Below are positions 1 to 8,815 of a stretch of DNA of 64,000 bases, one piece after another. The stretch comes from Nostocales cyanobacterium HT-58-2. GTDB taxonomy: Bacteria; Cyanobacteriota; Cyanobacteriia; Cyanobacteriales; Nostocaceae. The notes below the pieces were generated by a model. The model was not told the origin of the DNA. It searched no databases and saw nothing but the letters and a program-made list of their open reading frames with translations. How positions within the stretch are numbered: the stretch's first letter is position 1; each line of letters begins with the position of its first letter. Location of the stretch: positions 1,427,001-1,491,000 of the forward strand of contig CP019636.1 of assembly GCA_002163975.1 (NCBI GenBank). Direction: 5' to 3'. The translations under genes were made by a program, and so were the position numbers.

Positions 1-70
1 CATGAACATCAGACTGTGGGTCAATTGGTGGCTGTGATGGAATGATATTATCTACCAGTTTATTAGTCAT
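1..70 (-). CDS. 5' end of an unidentified leftward gene (partial)
   Basis: An ATG on the minus strand at 68-70 opens a frame that stays open to the left edge. It reads MTNKLVDNIIPSQPP and continues as IDPQSDVH. A good ribosome binding site (GAGGAAG) lies directly upstream on the minus strand, which is the main reason to call it a gene. Only about 23 codons are visible. They are Pro/Gln-rich, as in a flexible N-terminus, and the product cannot be named. Confidence 0.45.
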   Translation of the reverse strand, partial: MTNKLVDNIIPSQPPIDPQSDVH

Positions 71-504
71 GAGCTTCCTCGCGAATAAGATTAACCCTCT
101 TGCAAAAGCTTTCGTGCACTAACAGGTAAATGCGTTTGGATTGCGTATGTCCAAATGAGTCAGCACACCCTCTTGATCTCTTGTCATCTTCTGTGGAAGA
201 GGGTGACAAGGGAATAACATAACGCCTGATTCACCAGGTATTTTTGCAAGAATTGTCTTCACTGACAAAAATCTACCGAACAAGACAACTCGAATTGCTC
301 TTTCTTGAGAATGAGGATTTTGGATTTCCGTCTAACGATAGACTTGTCGGTTTTCGTGAAGACTGGGTAAACTAACGGCGATAGGAAAGGCGATTAGCTT
401 TGTCCTGTCGGACACGTACTCGCGCTCGGCAATGGTCCGTATGTTGCCCAATCCCATGAAGTGCGCTTGGGTAACAGGACCTGCATAGCGATGGATAGCA
501 ATCG
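71..504. other. Intergenic stretch without a convincing gene
   Basis: Apart from a 67-codon minus-strand frame (332-535) that starts inside the end of the DUF4278 gene and resembles nothing I recognise, I see no gene, RNA or repeat here. The short self-complementary run near 210-245 is too weak to call a terminator. Confidence 0.4.
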
Positions 505-816
505 CTAGCTGTTTACCAACTGGCTGTTGTACCATTTTTTGACAGTGCTTGCAGGCTGAGAAACTACGGTGACATTTCCCTGTGCAGTTTCATTCACTGA
601 GTAGGCAATTCCCCGATAGATTAACTGATAAGCTTTTGATGGCGTAGAGTCTTCAGTTGGTATAGTATTGGGATTAACACGATAAGTGTGCCCACGATAA
701 ATCAAGTTGTAAGATGCTCCAGAAGTTTCAACTGGCTGAAAAGGTCGCCCTGTTTTCTTGCTGACAATATGTGCAGGCTCGTATTCGTAACTAATACCGC
801 GATAGAAAAGTTTCAT
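505..816 (-). CDS. DUF4278 domain protein with three YRG repeats
   Basis: This 103-residue protein consists of three copies of a short motif of the type LxYRGxxYxxxP: LFYRGISYEYEP at the N-terminus, LIYRGHTYRVNP near residue 38 and LIYRGIAYSVN near residue 70. This YRG(x)2Y motif is the hallmark of the DUF4278 family of small cyanobacterial proteins, which usually carry one or two copies. No signal peptide or membrane segment is visible. The function of the family is not known. It is transcribed alone, away from the IS630 relic upstream. Confidence 0.8.
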   Translation of the reverse strand: MKLFYRGISYEYEPAHIVSKKTGRPFQPVETSGASYNLIYRGHTYRVNPNTIPTEDSTPSKAYQLIYRGIAYSVNETAQGNVTVVSQPASTVKKWYNSQLVNS

Positions 817-1089
817 AATCTCGCCTCGTAAATAAATCTATAGTTTTTAGTAGACCGAAGTCCCTTTCAAGAAGGTTTATTTTGACTACACAGTTAAGTT
901 AAGCTTTTTCGGGAACTTACACAGTCCTGAAAAGTCCTAGAAGGTCATGACTTTTGGGAAAACATAAGCATTTTTAGCTGCATCGTCGAGATAAGGTCAG
1001 GATAAGTCAGGTCTATTCTTTGCATTTGATAAGCGAAATACCCACAGTCCACCTTTCTCAAGCTTTCTTAGGTTTTAAACATAATTGGT
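817..1089. other. Intergenic region upstream of the DUF4278 gene
   Basis: It presumably holds the promoter of the leftward DUF4278 gene. I see no open frame, RNA gene or strong repeat. Confidence 0.35.
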
Positions 1090-1127
1090 TTCGGAGGAAT
1101 TGCTGCAAATTGCCAAGATTGATGGTG

Positions 1128-1221
1128 ATACTAAGTTGCATTCAAAAACCTCACCCCCGCCCCTCTCCTTGCTAAGGAGAGGGGCGGGGGTGAGGTGACA
1201 CCTATGAACGCAACTCGGTAT
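1128..1221. repeat. MITE-like palindromic element inside the IS630 relic
   Basis: The ends are inverted repeats of the form ATAC(T/C)(A/G)AGTTGC(A/G)TTCA. The centre is a perfect 22-bp inverted repeat (1149-1170 and 1174-1195) with a 3-nt loop, built from the C-rich sequence CCTCACCCCCGCCCCTCTCC. Elements of this make-up are common between genes in filamentous cyanobacteria. The RNA would form a very stable hairpin. Confidence 0.65.
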
Positions 1222-1323
1222 GAATTAGAAGCGCATTTGGTTGCAATTTGCTGTTCTCAAGCGCCAGAAGGACGCAATCTCTGGACACTAAGCTTACTGG
1301 TGAATGAACTGAAAAACCGCAAG

Positions 1324-1430
1324 TTATACCAATTTGAAAAAAGAATGCAACACATCGGTTGAACCCCTGGGAGGGTGCCCGATAGGGCGGGTGGGGTTAT
1401 TTGTCGCAAACATTTTTTTATTTGGTATTA
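1324..1430. repeat. Second MITE-like element inside the IS630 relic
   Basis: About 107 bp bounded by imperfect inverted ends: TTATACCAATTTGAAAAAA on the left and the complement of TAATACCAAATAAAAAAAT on the right. It separates two transposase fragments that are contiguous in intact family members. No coding capacity is seen. Confidence 0.5.
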
Positions 1431-1540
1431 GTCAGCGAGATTATCCGAAAGACGGTGTGACAGGCGTTAAAAAAAATGAATTACGACCTTGGAAAAAACA
1501 GCGCTACTGCATAGTTGAGCGGGACGCTGCCGAAGGGTGA

Positions 1541-2013
1541 TTTCCTTTTGCATCGAGGATATGAGAGTTTCCCTCAATTTTCAATCAGATTCTATCGGAT
1601 GGTCTTGCCAATATTTTGCTCAGAACCAGTCATCAGAACTGTTCGACCCTGTAATATCTTATTTGGGTTTTTTATAATTTAGAGCTAATTAATACTAATT
1701 GTTTTCATAATAACATGACCTTTTTATTTTTCAATAATATTCTTATTTTTATTTTTTTTGAATTTTTTCTAAAATATTTTTTGTTTTTTTTGTAATAATT
1801 AGTTAATTTTTAAAAATTTGATTTCGTCTGTGTTTACAAAAAAAATAATGTTTATGAGCTATGTTATCTCTTTGCAATAGAAAGAGATTTGAGAATTGCA
1901 ACAGGGTATAAACAGACGGTTTAATATTAATTGAAGCTGGAATTGTGAGAGTAAAAAACTCCCCTTAAAACTCAGCTTATCTATATAAAATTGCTAAGAG
2001 AAGGACTAAATCA
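1541..2013. other. Extremely A/T-rich leader upstream of homocitrate synthase
   Basis: From about 1660 to 1850 the sequence is almost pure A/T with many T runs, and no gene is seen. It presumably contains the promoter of the downstream homocitrate synthase gene. A clear ribosome binding site (AGAAGGA) lies just before the ATG at 2014. Confidence 0.45.
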
Positions 2014-3162
2014 ATGCCACTAAGCCAGTTTGCAATTGTTGAAAGTACTCTGCGCGAAGGAGAACAATTTTGTCTTGCCAACTTTTCATCAAATGATAAG
2101 GTTGAGATTGCCAAAGCACTCAATAATTTTGGGGTTGACTACATCGAAGTGACATCTCCCTGTGCTTCCCCTCAATCCCGTCGAGATTGTCAGCGTTTGG
2201 CTCAACTAGGCTTGCGATCCAAAATACTAACGCACATTCGCTGCCATCTAAACGATGCCAAAGTCGCCCTCGATACAGGTGTCAATGGCATTAATATGTT
2301 CATCGGCACCTCTGGTCTTTTACGCCAGTTTGGTCATGGTAAAAGTATCAATGAAATCCTTGAACTGGCAACAGAAGTCATAACCTTCATCCACGAACAA
2401 AGCCCTGAAACTGAGTTGCGATTTTCTACTGAAGATTCCTTCCGCAGTTCACTTCCAGATTTGCTACAGGTTTATCTTGCTATCGATAAACTAGGTGTGG
2501 TAAACCGTTTCGGTATTGCTGATACTGTGGGTGTCGCGACTCCCAATCAAGTTTTTCATCTAGTGCAGACTCTGCGCCAATACACTGATAAAGACATTGA
2601 GTTTCACGGTCATAACGATACTGGTTGTGCGATCGCCAATAGCTATGCCGCCCTCGAAGCTGGTGCAACTCATATTGATACGACAATCTTAGGAATTGGT
2701 GAGCGTAATGGGATTACGCCCCTTGCTGGTTTGATTGCTCGCCTTTATACTGTCGATCCAGAGACGTTGAAGGGTAAATACTGTCTGCATCAACTCCAAA
2801 AATTACATGATCTAGTTGCTGATAAAGTTGGCATCACTATTCCCTCCAACCATTACATTATTGGTTCAGCGGCTTTCAGCCACAAAGCTGGCATTCATAC
2901 TCAAGCAATCCTGAATAATCCCAACACTTATGAAGTGATTGATCCCAGTGATTTTGGTCTGACGCGCTCGTTTTTAATTAATCACAAGCTGACAGGTAAG
3001 CATGCAATTGCGAATCGAGCAAGTCAACTAGGGCTAAACTTCGACAAATTCCAAATTCAAACAATTACCCAAAGAATTAAAACCTTAGCTGATCAACAAC
3101 ATCTTACTTTGGATAAAGTTGATGAAATTCTTTACTCTGCTTTCAAGGTTCAACACGGTTAA
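2014..3162 (+). CDS. Homocitrate synthase, LYS20/AAA-pathway type
   Basis: The 382-residue protein is a DRE-TIM metallolyase. It opens with [10 protein letters not shown] (the catalytic Arg-Glu motif), has the DDFGVDYIE-like segment [11 protein letters not shown], the HIRCH motif near residue 94, the metal-binding HGHNDTGCA near residue 200, and [11 protein letters not shown] near residue 228. The overall pattern, including SRRDCQ and HKAGIH, matches fungal LYS20 and Thermus-type homocitrate synthases rather than the NifV or LeuA types. The reaction is acetyl-CoA plus 2-oxoglutarate to homocitrate. Cyanobacteria make lysine by the diaminopimelate route, so its role is unclear: homocitrate for nitrogenase cofactor or a 2-aminoadipate precursor are possible. 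The start is supported by AGAAGGA upstream. Its last 20 bp overlap the converging AbrB-type gene. Confidence 0.85.
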   Translation: MPLSQFAIVESTLREGEQFCLANFSSNDKVEIAKALNNFGVDYIEVTSPCASPQSRRDCQRLAQLGLRSKILTHIRCHLNDAKVALDTGVNGINMFIGTSGLLRQFGHGKSINEILELATEVITFIHEQSPETELRFSTEDSFRSSLPDLLQVYLAIDKLGVVNRFGIADTVGVATPNQVFHLVQTLRQYTDKDIEFHGHNDTGCAIANSYAALEAGATHIDTTILGIGERNGITPLAGLIARLYTVDPETLKGKYCLHQLQKLHDLVADKVGITIPSNHYIIGSAAFSHKAGIHTQAILNNPNTYEVIDPSDFGLTRSFLINHKLTGKHAIANRASQLGLNFDKFQIQTITQRIKTLADQQHLTLDKVDEILYSAFKVQHG

Positions 3163-4351
3163 ATTCCACCAATTCTTTTGCTTGCTCCAGTTGAGAATTA
3201 GCTCGTTTCGCACGTTTAACCAAAAAAGCCACTAACCATGGGGCAATTAACAAAATACCCAACATCCTGGTCAATTGCATTGCCAGCACTAATCCAGTGT
3301 CACCACCGAGTTGCAAAACTGTGGCAATCATTGCCTCTATTCCCCCAGGAGTGAATCCTAAGACTGCCGTTACCGTATCAACGTGCGTTATCACATGGAA
3401 CTCATATCCGATTCCCAAACAAATTAAAATCAGCGCAATGACTAACCCCACCTCAATTAATACGGCACGTAGGAGCTTACAGGCAGTTTGCCAGTCAAAC
3501 TGTACCCCAATGTGCAATCCAACGAGCAGTTGTCCTGCATAAAAAATGGGCTGAGGCACTTGGAACTGGTATGGTAGCATCCAAAACGCAACTAACCCAA
3601 CCAAAAACGGACCCAAAAACCCAGATGAAGGCAGACGGAGTTGTCTTCCCCCCCAAATCCCCAAGCCGCTGCATACAGCTAGAACTGAGAGGTTCAATAA
3701 CATTGGTAATGTTGGTAGGTTATTTGTGATGACAACAGTGGCTGTGGGTTGGGTGTCTGGGTGAGTGGGAAAAAGTAAGCTGGCTATGGTTGGCACGAGT
3801 AAGACAACTAGTAATACCCGGATATACTGAATAAGGGCAACAGCGATCGCATCTGCTCCCATTTCTTCACTCATGGCAACGATGCTAGCGGCGCTACCCG
3901 GTATGAAACCTAAAAAACTCGTGGTGCGATCAATGCCAGCCCAACGGCTTAATAGGTAGCCGCTCAACATACTCATGCTACCAGTAGTAAAAACACACAG
4001 TAGCAGAGGTATGCTGTAGGTTGTTGCCGTGCTGAGTGTCTCCGGAGAAAGACGGGTGGCACTGACGATACCGATAATGACTTGCCCAACTGTTTTGAAC
4101 CTCGAAGGTAGAGGCTGGAGCTTACCCTTGATAATTGCATAGGCAATTCCCACCAGCATTGGACCAAGTAGCCAAGCTACTGGAGTATGCAGCCAGTGGA
4201 GGAAAAAGCCAGCTAGGATAGCAGTTATTAGCTGCTGGATAATTTTTTTAATCTCTGGCAAGCTTGAGACTATTTTTTTTGTCGACAGAGAATTTTCATC
4301 TTGATGGCAGACAGATTGGGAGCCAGGTAAAGGTAGAATTTTTCTAAACAC
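3143..4351 (-). CDS. AbrB-type membrane protein (duplicated AbrB domains)
   Basis: This 402-residue, very hydrophobic protein has about ten membrane segments and the features of the AbrB ('ammonia monooxygenase-like') membrane family. They include [10 protein letters not shown] near residue 60, [20 protein letters not shown] near residue 145, and the repeated-half equivalent [20 protein letters not shown] near residue 335. The two G(F)xPG segments mark an internal duplication, as in the family. It probably acts in the inner membrane as a transporter of unknown substrate. About 35 residues at the N-terminus precede the first membrane segment and may be over-called. Its 3' end overlaps the homocitrate synthase gene by 20 bp tail to tail. 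Confidence 0.8.
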   Translation of the reverse strand: MFRKILPLPGSQSVCHQDENSLSTKKIVSSLPEIKKIIQQLITAILAGFFLHWLHTPVAWLLGPMLVGIAYAIIKGKLQPLPSRFKTVGQVIIGIVSATRLSPETLSTATTYSIPLLLCVFTTGSMSMLSGYLLSRWAGIDRTTSFLGFIPGSAASIVAMSEEMGADAIAVALIQYIRVLLVVLLVPTIASLLFPTHPDTQPTATVVITNNLPTLPMLLNLSVLAVCSGLGIWGGRQLRLPSSGFLGPFLVGLVAFWMLPYQFQVPQPIFYAGQLLVGLHIGVQFDWQTACKLLRAVLIEVGLVIALILICLGIGYEFHVITHVDTVTAVLGFTPGGIEAMIATVLQLGGDTGLVLAMQLTRMLGILLIAPWLVAFLVKRAKRANSQLEQAKELVEFNRVEP

Positions 4352-4419
4352 ACCGATATAGAGTAGCTACAAACAGCTTAGCTTATAGAGCATGATGAAA
4401 ATTAAAATAATAAAACGTT

Positions 4420-4455
4420 AAACCTCCTTAATAGGAATGCCTGTTAAGGAGGTTT
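4420..4455 (-). terminator. Stem-loop after the ParM-like operon
   Basis: A perfect 12-bp inverted repeat (AAACCTCCTTAA / TTAAGGAGGTTT) with a 12-nt loop lies 37 bp beyond the stop of the 170-residue gene. On the minus strand it is followed by a T-rich run. It is placed to end the leftward operon. Confidence 0.6.
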
Positions 4456-4491
4456 GACAGCAGCAAAAGATTTTTACACCCTGAAATTTCT

Positions 4492-5004
<513 letters not shown>

Positions 5005-5009
5005 CAGTT

Positions 5010-6155
5010 TTAAGCCCTAGCGCGAGCGGGGGATAACTGTGCCTCTCCATATATAAATTGTCCCAGAGCATTTGCTTGGCGGGACGGTGAAGCTAAATGG
5101 GCGTTAATTTTTGCTTCTTTGAGCAAGCGTTGAACATCTTCCCAGAAGAATTCTCCACCTCCGCCGGTAAGAATGACGTCGGTAACACGCTCTGGCAGCC
5201 ATGCTAGCACACGGTTACAGATTTCGCGAGAAAACATTTCTATGAGATTGGGGAGAAAATCATCTAGATTGGTGGGCTTACTAGCACCTCTGGGACGGTA
5301 GAAGCGATCGCCTTTGGGTCGATTGACGGCAGCAATCAAAGACAAAGACTGGCTGTCTGCTCCCTCAATTTCGGCTGCTACCAGTTCATAAAACTTGCTC
5401 ATACCAAAGTCTTCGCTCTGAGAAGCACCTCGGGCAAAGCGGAAGTTATCAACCATCAAACAATCAGTTGTTTGATGTCCTATATCAACAATCGCTACAG
5501 AGACTTTGGTGAAATCGGGCAGTGCTGCGCCTTTTTTTGGTTGCGCCTCAGTCCAAAGCAAACTGCCGTAGCCTTCTGGCATAACCCATACCTTGGTAAT
5601 GTTCAAGGAGACAGGTTCGCCACGAAAATTCATCACATGAGGGCCACTCATTTGGCTAATGAGCTGTGCTTTTTCCTTTTCAAATTGCTCTTGGGAGAGA
5701 TAAGGCAGACCTAGCACCACTGAAATATCATCCTTGAGCTTGAAGTAGCCAGCACAAGCCAAAACTTTTGCTAGTGCGTCTTCAACCTTAGATTGACCCA
5801 CTCCTAGGTTAGCCCCAAAATCTGCTGCTAGTTGACCAACAGCGTATCCACTGCCTTGATACTCCAACCACAGATCCATCAATGGATCAGTAGCGCGGGC
5901 TTCAAAAACTCCTCCACGCACCTGTTCCATTGACATTTCTTTCACATTGGCAGAGACAAACACTACATTATTGGGTTCGCGGCTAATACAAGTCTTTGTA
6001 GAAGTTCTACCTAAATCAACACTGAGAATCTTTTTTCCTGTACCGCCACCAACTGGTTGAGTGGGAGCGGCATTGATTGGATTCGCTGCCGAAACTCTAT
6101 TCATAGGAATAGCAGCTGCATTCATTGGAGTAGCGGCGGAAGGTTGGTCTGTCAT
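5010..6155 (-). CDS. ParM/StbA-family actin-like ATPase
   Basis: The 381-residue protein has an Ala/Pro/Asn-rich N-terminal tail (about 40 residues with repeated PMN and PIN motifs) and then an actin-fold core. Phosphate 1 is seen as LSVDLGRTSTKT near residue 44, phosphate 2 as VAIVDIGHQTTDCLMV near residue 222, and the adenosine motif as VILTGGGGEFFW near residue 330. The pattern fits the ParM/StbA/Alp family of polymerising ATPases used for plasmid segregation and related tasks. Related genes occur on cyanobacterial chromosomes and plasmids. The small gene 5 bp downstream is the probable partner. The low-complexity tail may be a linker for an interaction at the filament. Confidence 0.8.
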   Translation of the reverse strand: MTDQPSAATPMNAAAIPMNRVSAANPINAAPTQPVGGGTGKKILSVDLGRTSTKTCISREPNNVVFVSANVKEMSMEQVRGGVFEARATDPLMDLWLEYQGSGYAVGQLAADFGANLGVGQSKVEDALAKVLACAGYFKLKDDISVVLGLPYLSQEQFEKEKAQLISQMSGPHVMNFRGEPVSLNITKVWVMPEGYGSLLWTEAQPKKGAALPDFTKVSVAIVDIGHQTTDCLMVDNFRFARGASQSEDFGMSKFYELVAAEIEGADSQSLSLIAAVNRPKGDRFYRPRGASKPTNLDDFLPNLIEMFSREICNRVLAWLPERVTDVILTGGGGEFFWEDVQRLLKEAKINAHLASPSRQANALGQFIYGEAQLSPARARA

Positions 6156-6372
6156 GAGCGCTCCTAGTAATTACTTAGCTTTAACAAGTTATCATGCCCA
6201 TCTTACAAAAATGCGTGTATCAGAGAACCCTTGTTGCGTCAACTGTAGCAAGAAATACGCTAAGAATTACTTAGTAGTTGAGCAATAGAAATAGGGCAAG
6301 AGTCACGCTCTCTACCAGGAAATAGTAAAGAGCAAGCGAGAGTTAGACGGCTAGTAATGCTTGTTTTTACGC

Positions 6373-6397
6373 AAAAAAAGGCGATTTCTCTGCCTTT
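6373..6397 (-). terminator. Rho-independent terminator of the dedA-like gene
   Basis: On the minus strand AAAGGC, a 9-nt loop and GCCTTT are followed directly by a T run. It lies about 20 bp beyond the stop of the DedA gene. Confidence 0.7.
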
Positions 6398-6415
6398 ACT
6401 GGAGACAAGAATTTT

Positions 6416-7033
6416 TCATCTTTTCCTGTTTTTGCGCTTACGCTTTATCACCCAGACAACAAATGCCAGGATGATAGATGCAAGCACAATTTTAGATACA
6501 GGAGCTAGGTACTTGTCCACTAGTTCATACTGACTACCTAACGCATATCCTGAGTATGTTAGCAAACCAACCCATGCAGCGCTACCCAAAGTTGAGTAAA
6601 TTAGAAACGGTAGTAAGTGCATATTGCTGATGCCTGCAGGAACGGAAATCAAAGTGCGGACTCCCGGTACAAGCCGACCAATCAAAACTGCTTTACTACC
6701 TTGCTGGTCGAACCAACGCTTTGCCTTTGTGATATCTTTACCAGATATAGTCAACCACTTTCCATATTTGTCAGCCCACGCTCGCAAGCGCTGTTCCCCT
6801 AAGAATTTACCGGGATAGTACCAAATAAGTGCGCCTAGTACAGAACCTAACAGTCCCGCAAAAAATACACCGATAACGTTGAGCTTTTCTGGGGTTGCCC
6901 GAGCTGTAAATCCTGCCAATGGCATGATGAGTTCTGAAGGAATCGGGGGAAATACGTTTTCTAGAAACATCAGCAGAGCGATTCCCCAGTAGCCCAAAGA
7001 GTTAATGGTATTGGTTATCCATTCGAGCATCAA
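6416..7033 (-). CDS. DedA/VTT-domain membrane protein
   Basis: The 205-residue protein has the DedA layout. It has an N-terminal amphipathic/re-entrant segment with FLENVFPPIPSELIMPLAG (residues 22-40), GLLGSVLGALIWYYPGKFLG (about 60-80), and the conserved G-R-(x)-P-x-R motif as GRLVPGVRTLISVPAGI near residue 118. Two C-terminal membrane helices and a basic tail (KRKRKNRKR) follow. DedA proteins are inner-membrane proteins implicated in undecaprenyl phosphate or phospholipid scrambling and envelope homeostasis. The exact substrate here is not predictable. A terminator follows the stop. Confidence 0.9.
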   Translation of the reverse strand: MMLEWITNTINSLGYWGIALLMFLENVFPPIPSELIMPLAGFTARATPEKLNVIGVFFAGLLGSVLGALIWYYPGKFLGEQRLRAWADKYGKWLTISGKDITKAKRWFDQQGSKAVLIGRLVPGVRTLISVPAGISNMHLLPFLIYSTLGSAAWVGLLTYSGYALGSQYELVDKYLAPVSKIVLASIILAFVVWVIKRKRKNRKR

Positions 7034-7138
7034 GTCTATTCCTGAAGTTGCTGCAGAAGTTTCGTTGCTAAGTTACAGTCATTGCTGTACCAAATATGCA
7101 TTATCTAATACTTTTTAGCTACTTTTGTTAAAAAATAC

Positions 7139-7172
7139 ACTTCATATAAATGAAGACTTCATATAAATGAAA
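7139..7172. repeat. Two tandem 17-bp A/T-rich repeats
   Basis: ACTTCATATAAATGAAG is followed directly by the same sequence with a final A. Each unit is itself a near-palindrome. It lies between the DedA and Gfo/Idh/MocA genes. Confidence 0.6.
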
Positions 7173-7175
7173 AAG

Positions 7176-7293
7176 GGTATGGGTTACAGGTGATTGGCTA
7201 TAGGTTACAGATGACAAGGATTTTTTTCTCCTTTTCTCTATAACCTATCTCCTATGCTCTTTTTGTTCTTTGTATCTTGTGTAACCTATACCC
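7176..7293. repeat. Inverted intergenic repeat
   Basis: AGGGTATGGGTTACAG at the left edge matches, in inverted orientation, TGTAACCTATACCCT at the right edge with one mismatch. Between them are further TATAGGTTACAG / CTATAACCTAT complementary words. This type of GGTTACAG palindrome recurs at 33.56-33.68 kb in this window. Confidence 0.5.
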
Positions 7294-7300
7294 TGTTTCC

Positions 7301-8371
7301 TTAAACTGTGGGTGTCAACGATTGTACTCTTGGTTCAGATTGCCAATCTAATGGGTTCCAAACACGATCTTCTAATGCCATCTGCTCGATTAAGCTGGCT
7401 AATCTCAAGGCTTTTAGCGCTTGTTCTCCTCCTACTGAAGGTTGATTGCCACCACGCACACAGTTGACAAAATGCTCTAACTCTGCGCCTAGCTTGTCAG
7501 TGTTACTTGTGTAAACTCTTTCTATCACACCATCATGTTTGTACAGGGCTTGGCGATAGTCGTTAGTATGTCGGTGAACCAAAATTTCATTTTTTAGAAA
7601 ATCTGCCTCAGTAAACGAGTTTTTAGAATGGGCAACAATTCGGCGGATTTTGCAGTGAGTCACTTTGCTGGCAGTCAGAGTAGCGACAATACCATTGGCA
7701 AACCCTAGGGTAGCAGTCACGTAATCTAAATAACCAGAATCCAAAGTGCGATTACCACTAGCGGTTAACTTTACCACTGGTGCTGCGGCTAATTCCAGAA
7801 GTAGGTCTATGTCATGAATCATCAGATCCAAGACAACAGAGACATCGTTCGCCCGACTTGAGTACGGACTCATACGATGTGCCTCCAGTGCGAGCACTTC
7901 TTCAGTTTTTAACACCTTGCTCAGCTCTTGAAATGCTGGACTGAACCGCTCTATATGACCTATTTGTAGGATACACTGAGATTCGGCTGCAGCATTTACT
8001 AGTGATTCTGCTTCGGATATACTTGCTGCGATCGGTTTTTCAATCAGAACATGAATTCCCGCTAAAAGACAGTTAATTCCAACAGCATAATGCAGGCGGG
8101 TAGGCACAGCAACGCAAACTGCCTCAACATGAGGCAGTAGATCACAATAATCTTCAAAGAATCGCACCTTATATTTGCTAGCAGTTTCTAACCCTCTTTC
8201 GACATTAATATCTGCTACGCCCACCAATTCAATGTCTTTCATTGAACTTAGTACACGGACATGGTGCTGTCCCATATTACCCACACCGATTACGCCTATG
8301 CGGATCGGTCGTGGATGGTTGCGCTGTGCTTGACCATTTTGTTCTCCCGCTGACATACTTTTAGTTTGCAC
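7301..8371 (-). CDS. Gfo/Idh/MocA-family NAD(P)-dependent oxidoreductase
   Basis: The protein has the Rossmann motif IGVIGVGNMGQHH at its N-terminus. The EKP catalytic motif of the family is seen as HVLIEKPIA near residue 118, and the GFO/IDH C-terminal domain contains LDLMIHDIDLLLEL. The family acts on sugars and sugar nucleotides. The overall look (ERFSPAF, HRMSPYSSR) is close to UDP-GlcNAc/UDP-hexuronic acid 3-dehydrogenase-like members, but the substrate cannot be assigned. The frame is open to a TTG at 8395. I prefer the GTG at 8371, because GAGGAG lies about 9 nt upstream of it on the minus strand. It is monocistronic in context. Confidence 0.85.
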   Translation of the reverse strand: MQTKSMSAGEQNGQAQRNHPRPIRIGVIGVGNMGQHHVRVLSSMKDIELVGVADINVERGLETASKYKVRFFEDYCDLLPHVEAVCVAVPTRLHYAVGINCLLAGIHVLIEKPIAASISEAESLVNAAAESQCILQIGHIERFSPAFQELSKVLKTEEVLALEAHRMSPYSSRANDVSVVLDLMIHDIDLLLELAAAPVVKLTASGNRTLDSGYLDYVTATLGFANGIVATLTASKVTHCKIRRIVAHSKNSFTEADFLKNEILVHRHTNDYRQALYKHDGVIERVYTSNTDKLGAELEHFVNCVRGGNQPSVGGEQALKALRLASLIEQMALEDRVWNPLDWQSEPRVQSLTPTV

Positions 8372-8395
8372 TCTTATTCTCTCCTCAACCACCAA

Positions 8396-8815
8396 ATATA
8401 GAGACGCTACGGTCGTTGGCTTTGATACTCAATTGCCAATGACCATGCGTCTAAAACCATCCAGATGGTAACATAGAGGTTCTGTTTATGAAGAATTTCA
8501 AAGTTTATTGTGAGTTCCCGCCATCTGGATTGCTTTTATGTGAGATGTTCAAATTGATTCTTTTTTGCACTCTCCAAAAACTCTAATGAGTTTTTGGATT
8601 AACTTTAAAGAATCAATAAGACGCTAGTGCAATTCTTTTTGTTGCATAAAAAGTTAATGACCCGGAGCGAAATCTACATTGGAGTGTAGGGGGTGTAGAA
8701 AAAAACTAAATTAGAAATATATTTTTGATTTACCTTTTTAAGTCTTGAATCGATTTGTCGCTTGATACTCCTACACGCTACCCATACAAATCATTCCATT
8801 TAAAAACCACTTCAT
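8396..8815. other. Divergent intergenic region upstream of queC
   Basis: About 420 bp separate two divergent genes. Around 8674-8698 the words CTACA and TGTAG form a small hairpin, followed by an AAAAAACTAAA stretch (8699-8710). That stretch resembles a preQ1-I tail, but the rest of that aptamer is missing. No gene is seen. Confidence 0.4.

Larger units (their letters stand above)
1090..1540 (+). pseudogene. IS630-family transposase relic, split by two small insertions
   Basis: Three separated fragments read like consecutive pieces of an IS630-type transposase. Around 1100-1127 the translation gives KIDGD. From 1222 it gives ELEAHLVAICCSQAPEGR followed by WTLSLLVNEL, which matches the family pattern EAHLxALxCSxPPEGRxRWTLRLLA. 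From about 1468 it gives KKNELRPWKKQRYCI, matching the family's LKKNELKPWLKKQW. Palindromic MITE-like sequences (1128-1221 and 1324-1430) lie exactly between the fragments, and the last fragment needs a frame change. The DDE catalytic part is absent. It is a dead remnant. The fragment order and motifs are seen directly; the family assignment rests on recalled family sequences. Confidence 0.6.

Noticed and set aside
332..535. 67-codon minus-strand frame after the DUF4278 gene
   Set aside because: It starts inside the end of the DUF4278 gene in another frame, has no ribosome binding site and no recognised family.
8664..8715. Possible preQ1-I riboswitch upstream of queC
   Set aside because: An AAAAAACTAAA tail is present, but the CUAGCUACACCC-type core and the proper P1 stem are absent. 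The tail alone is not specific.
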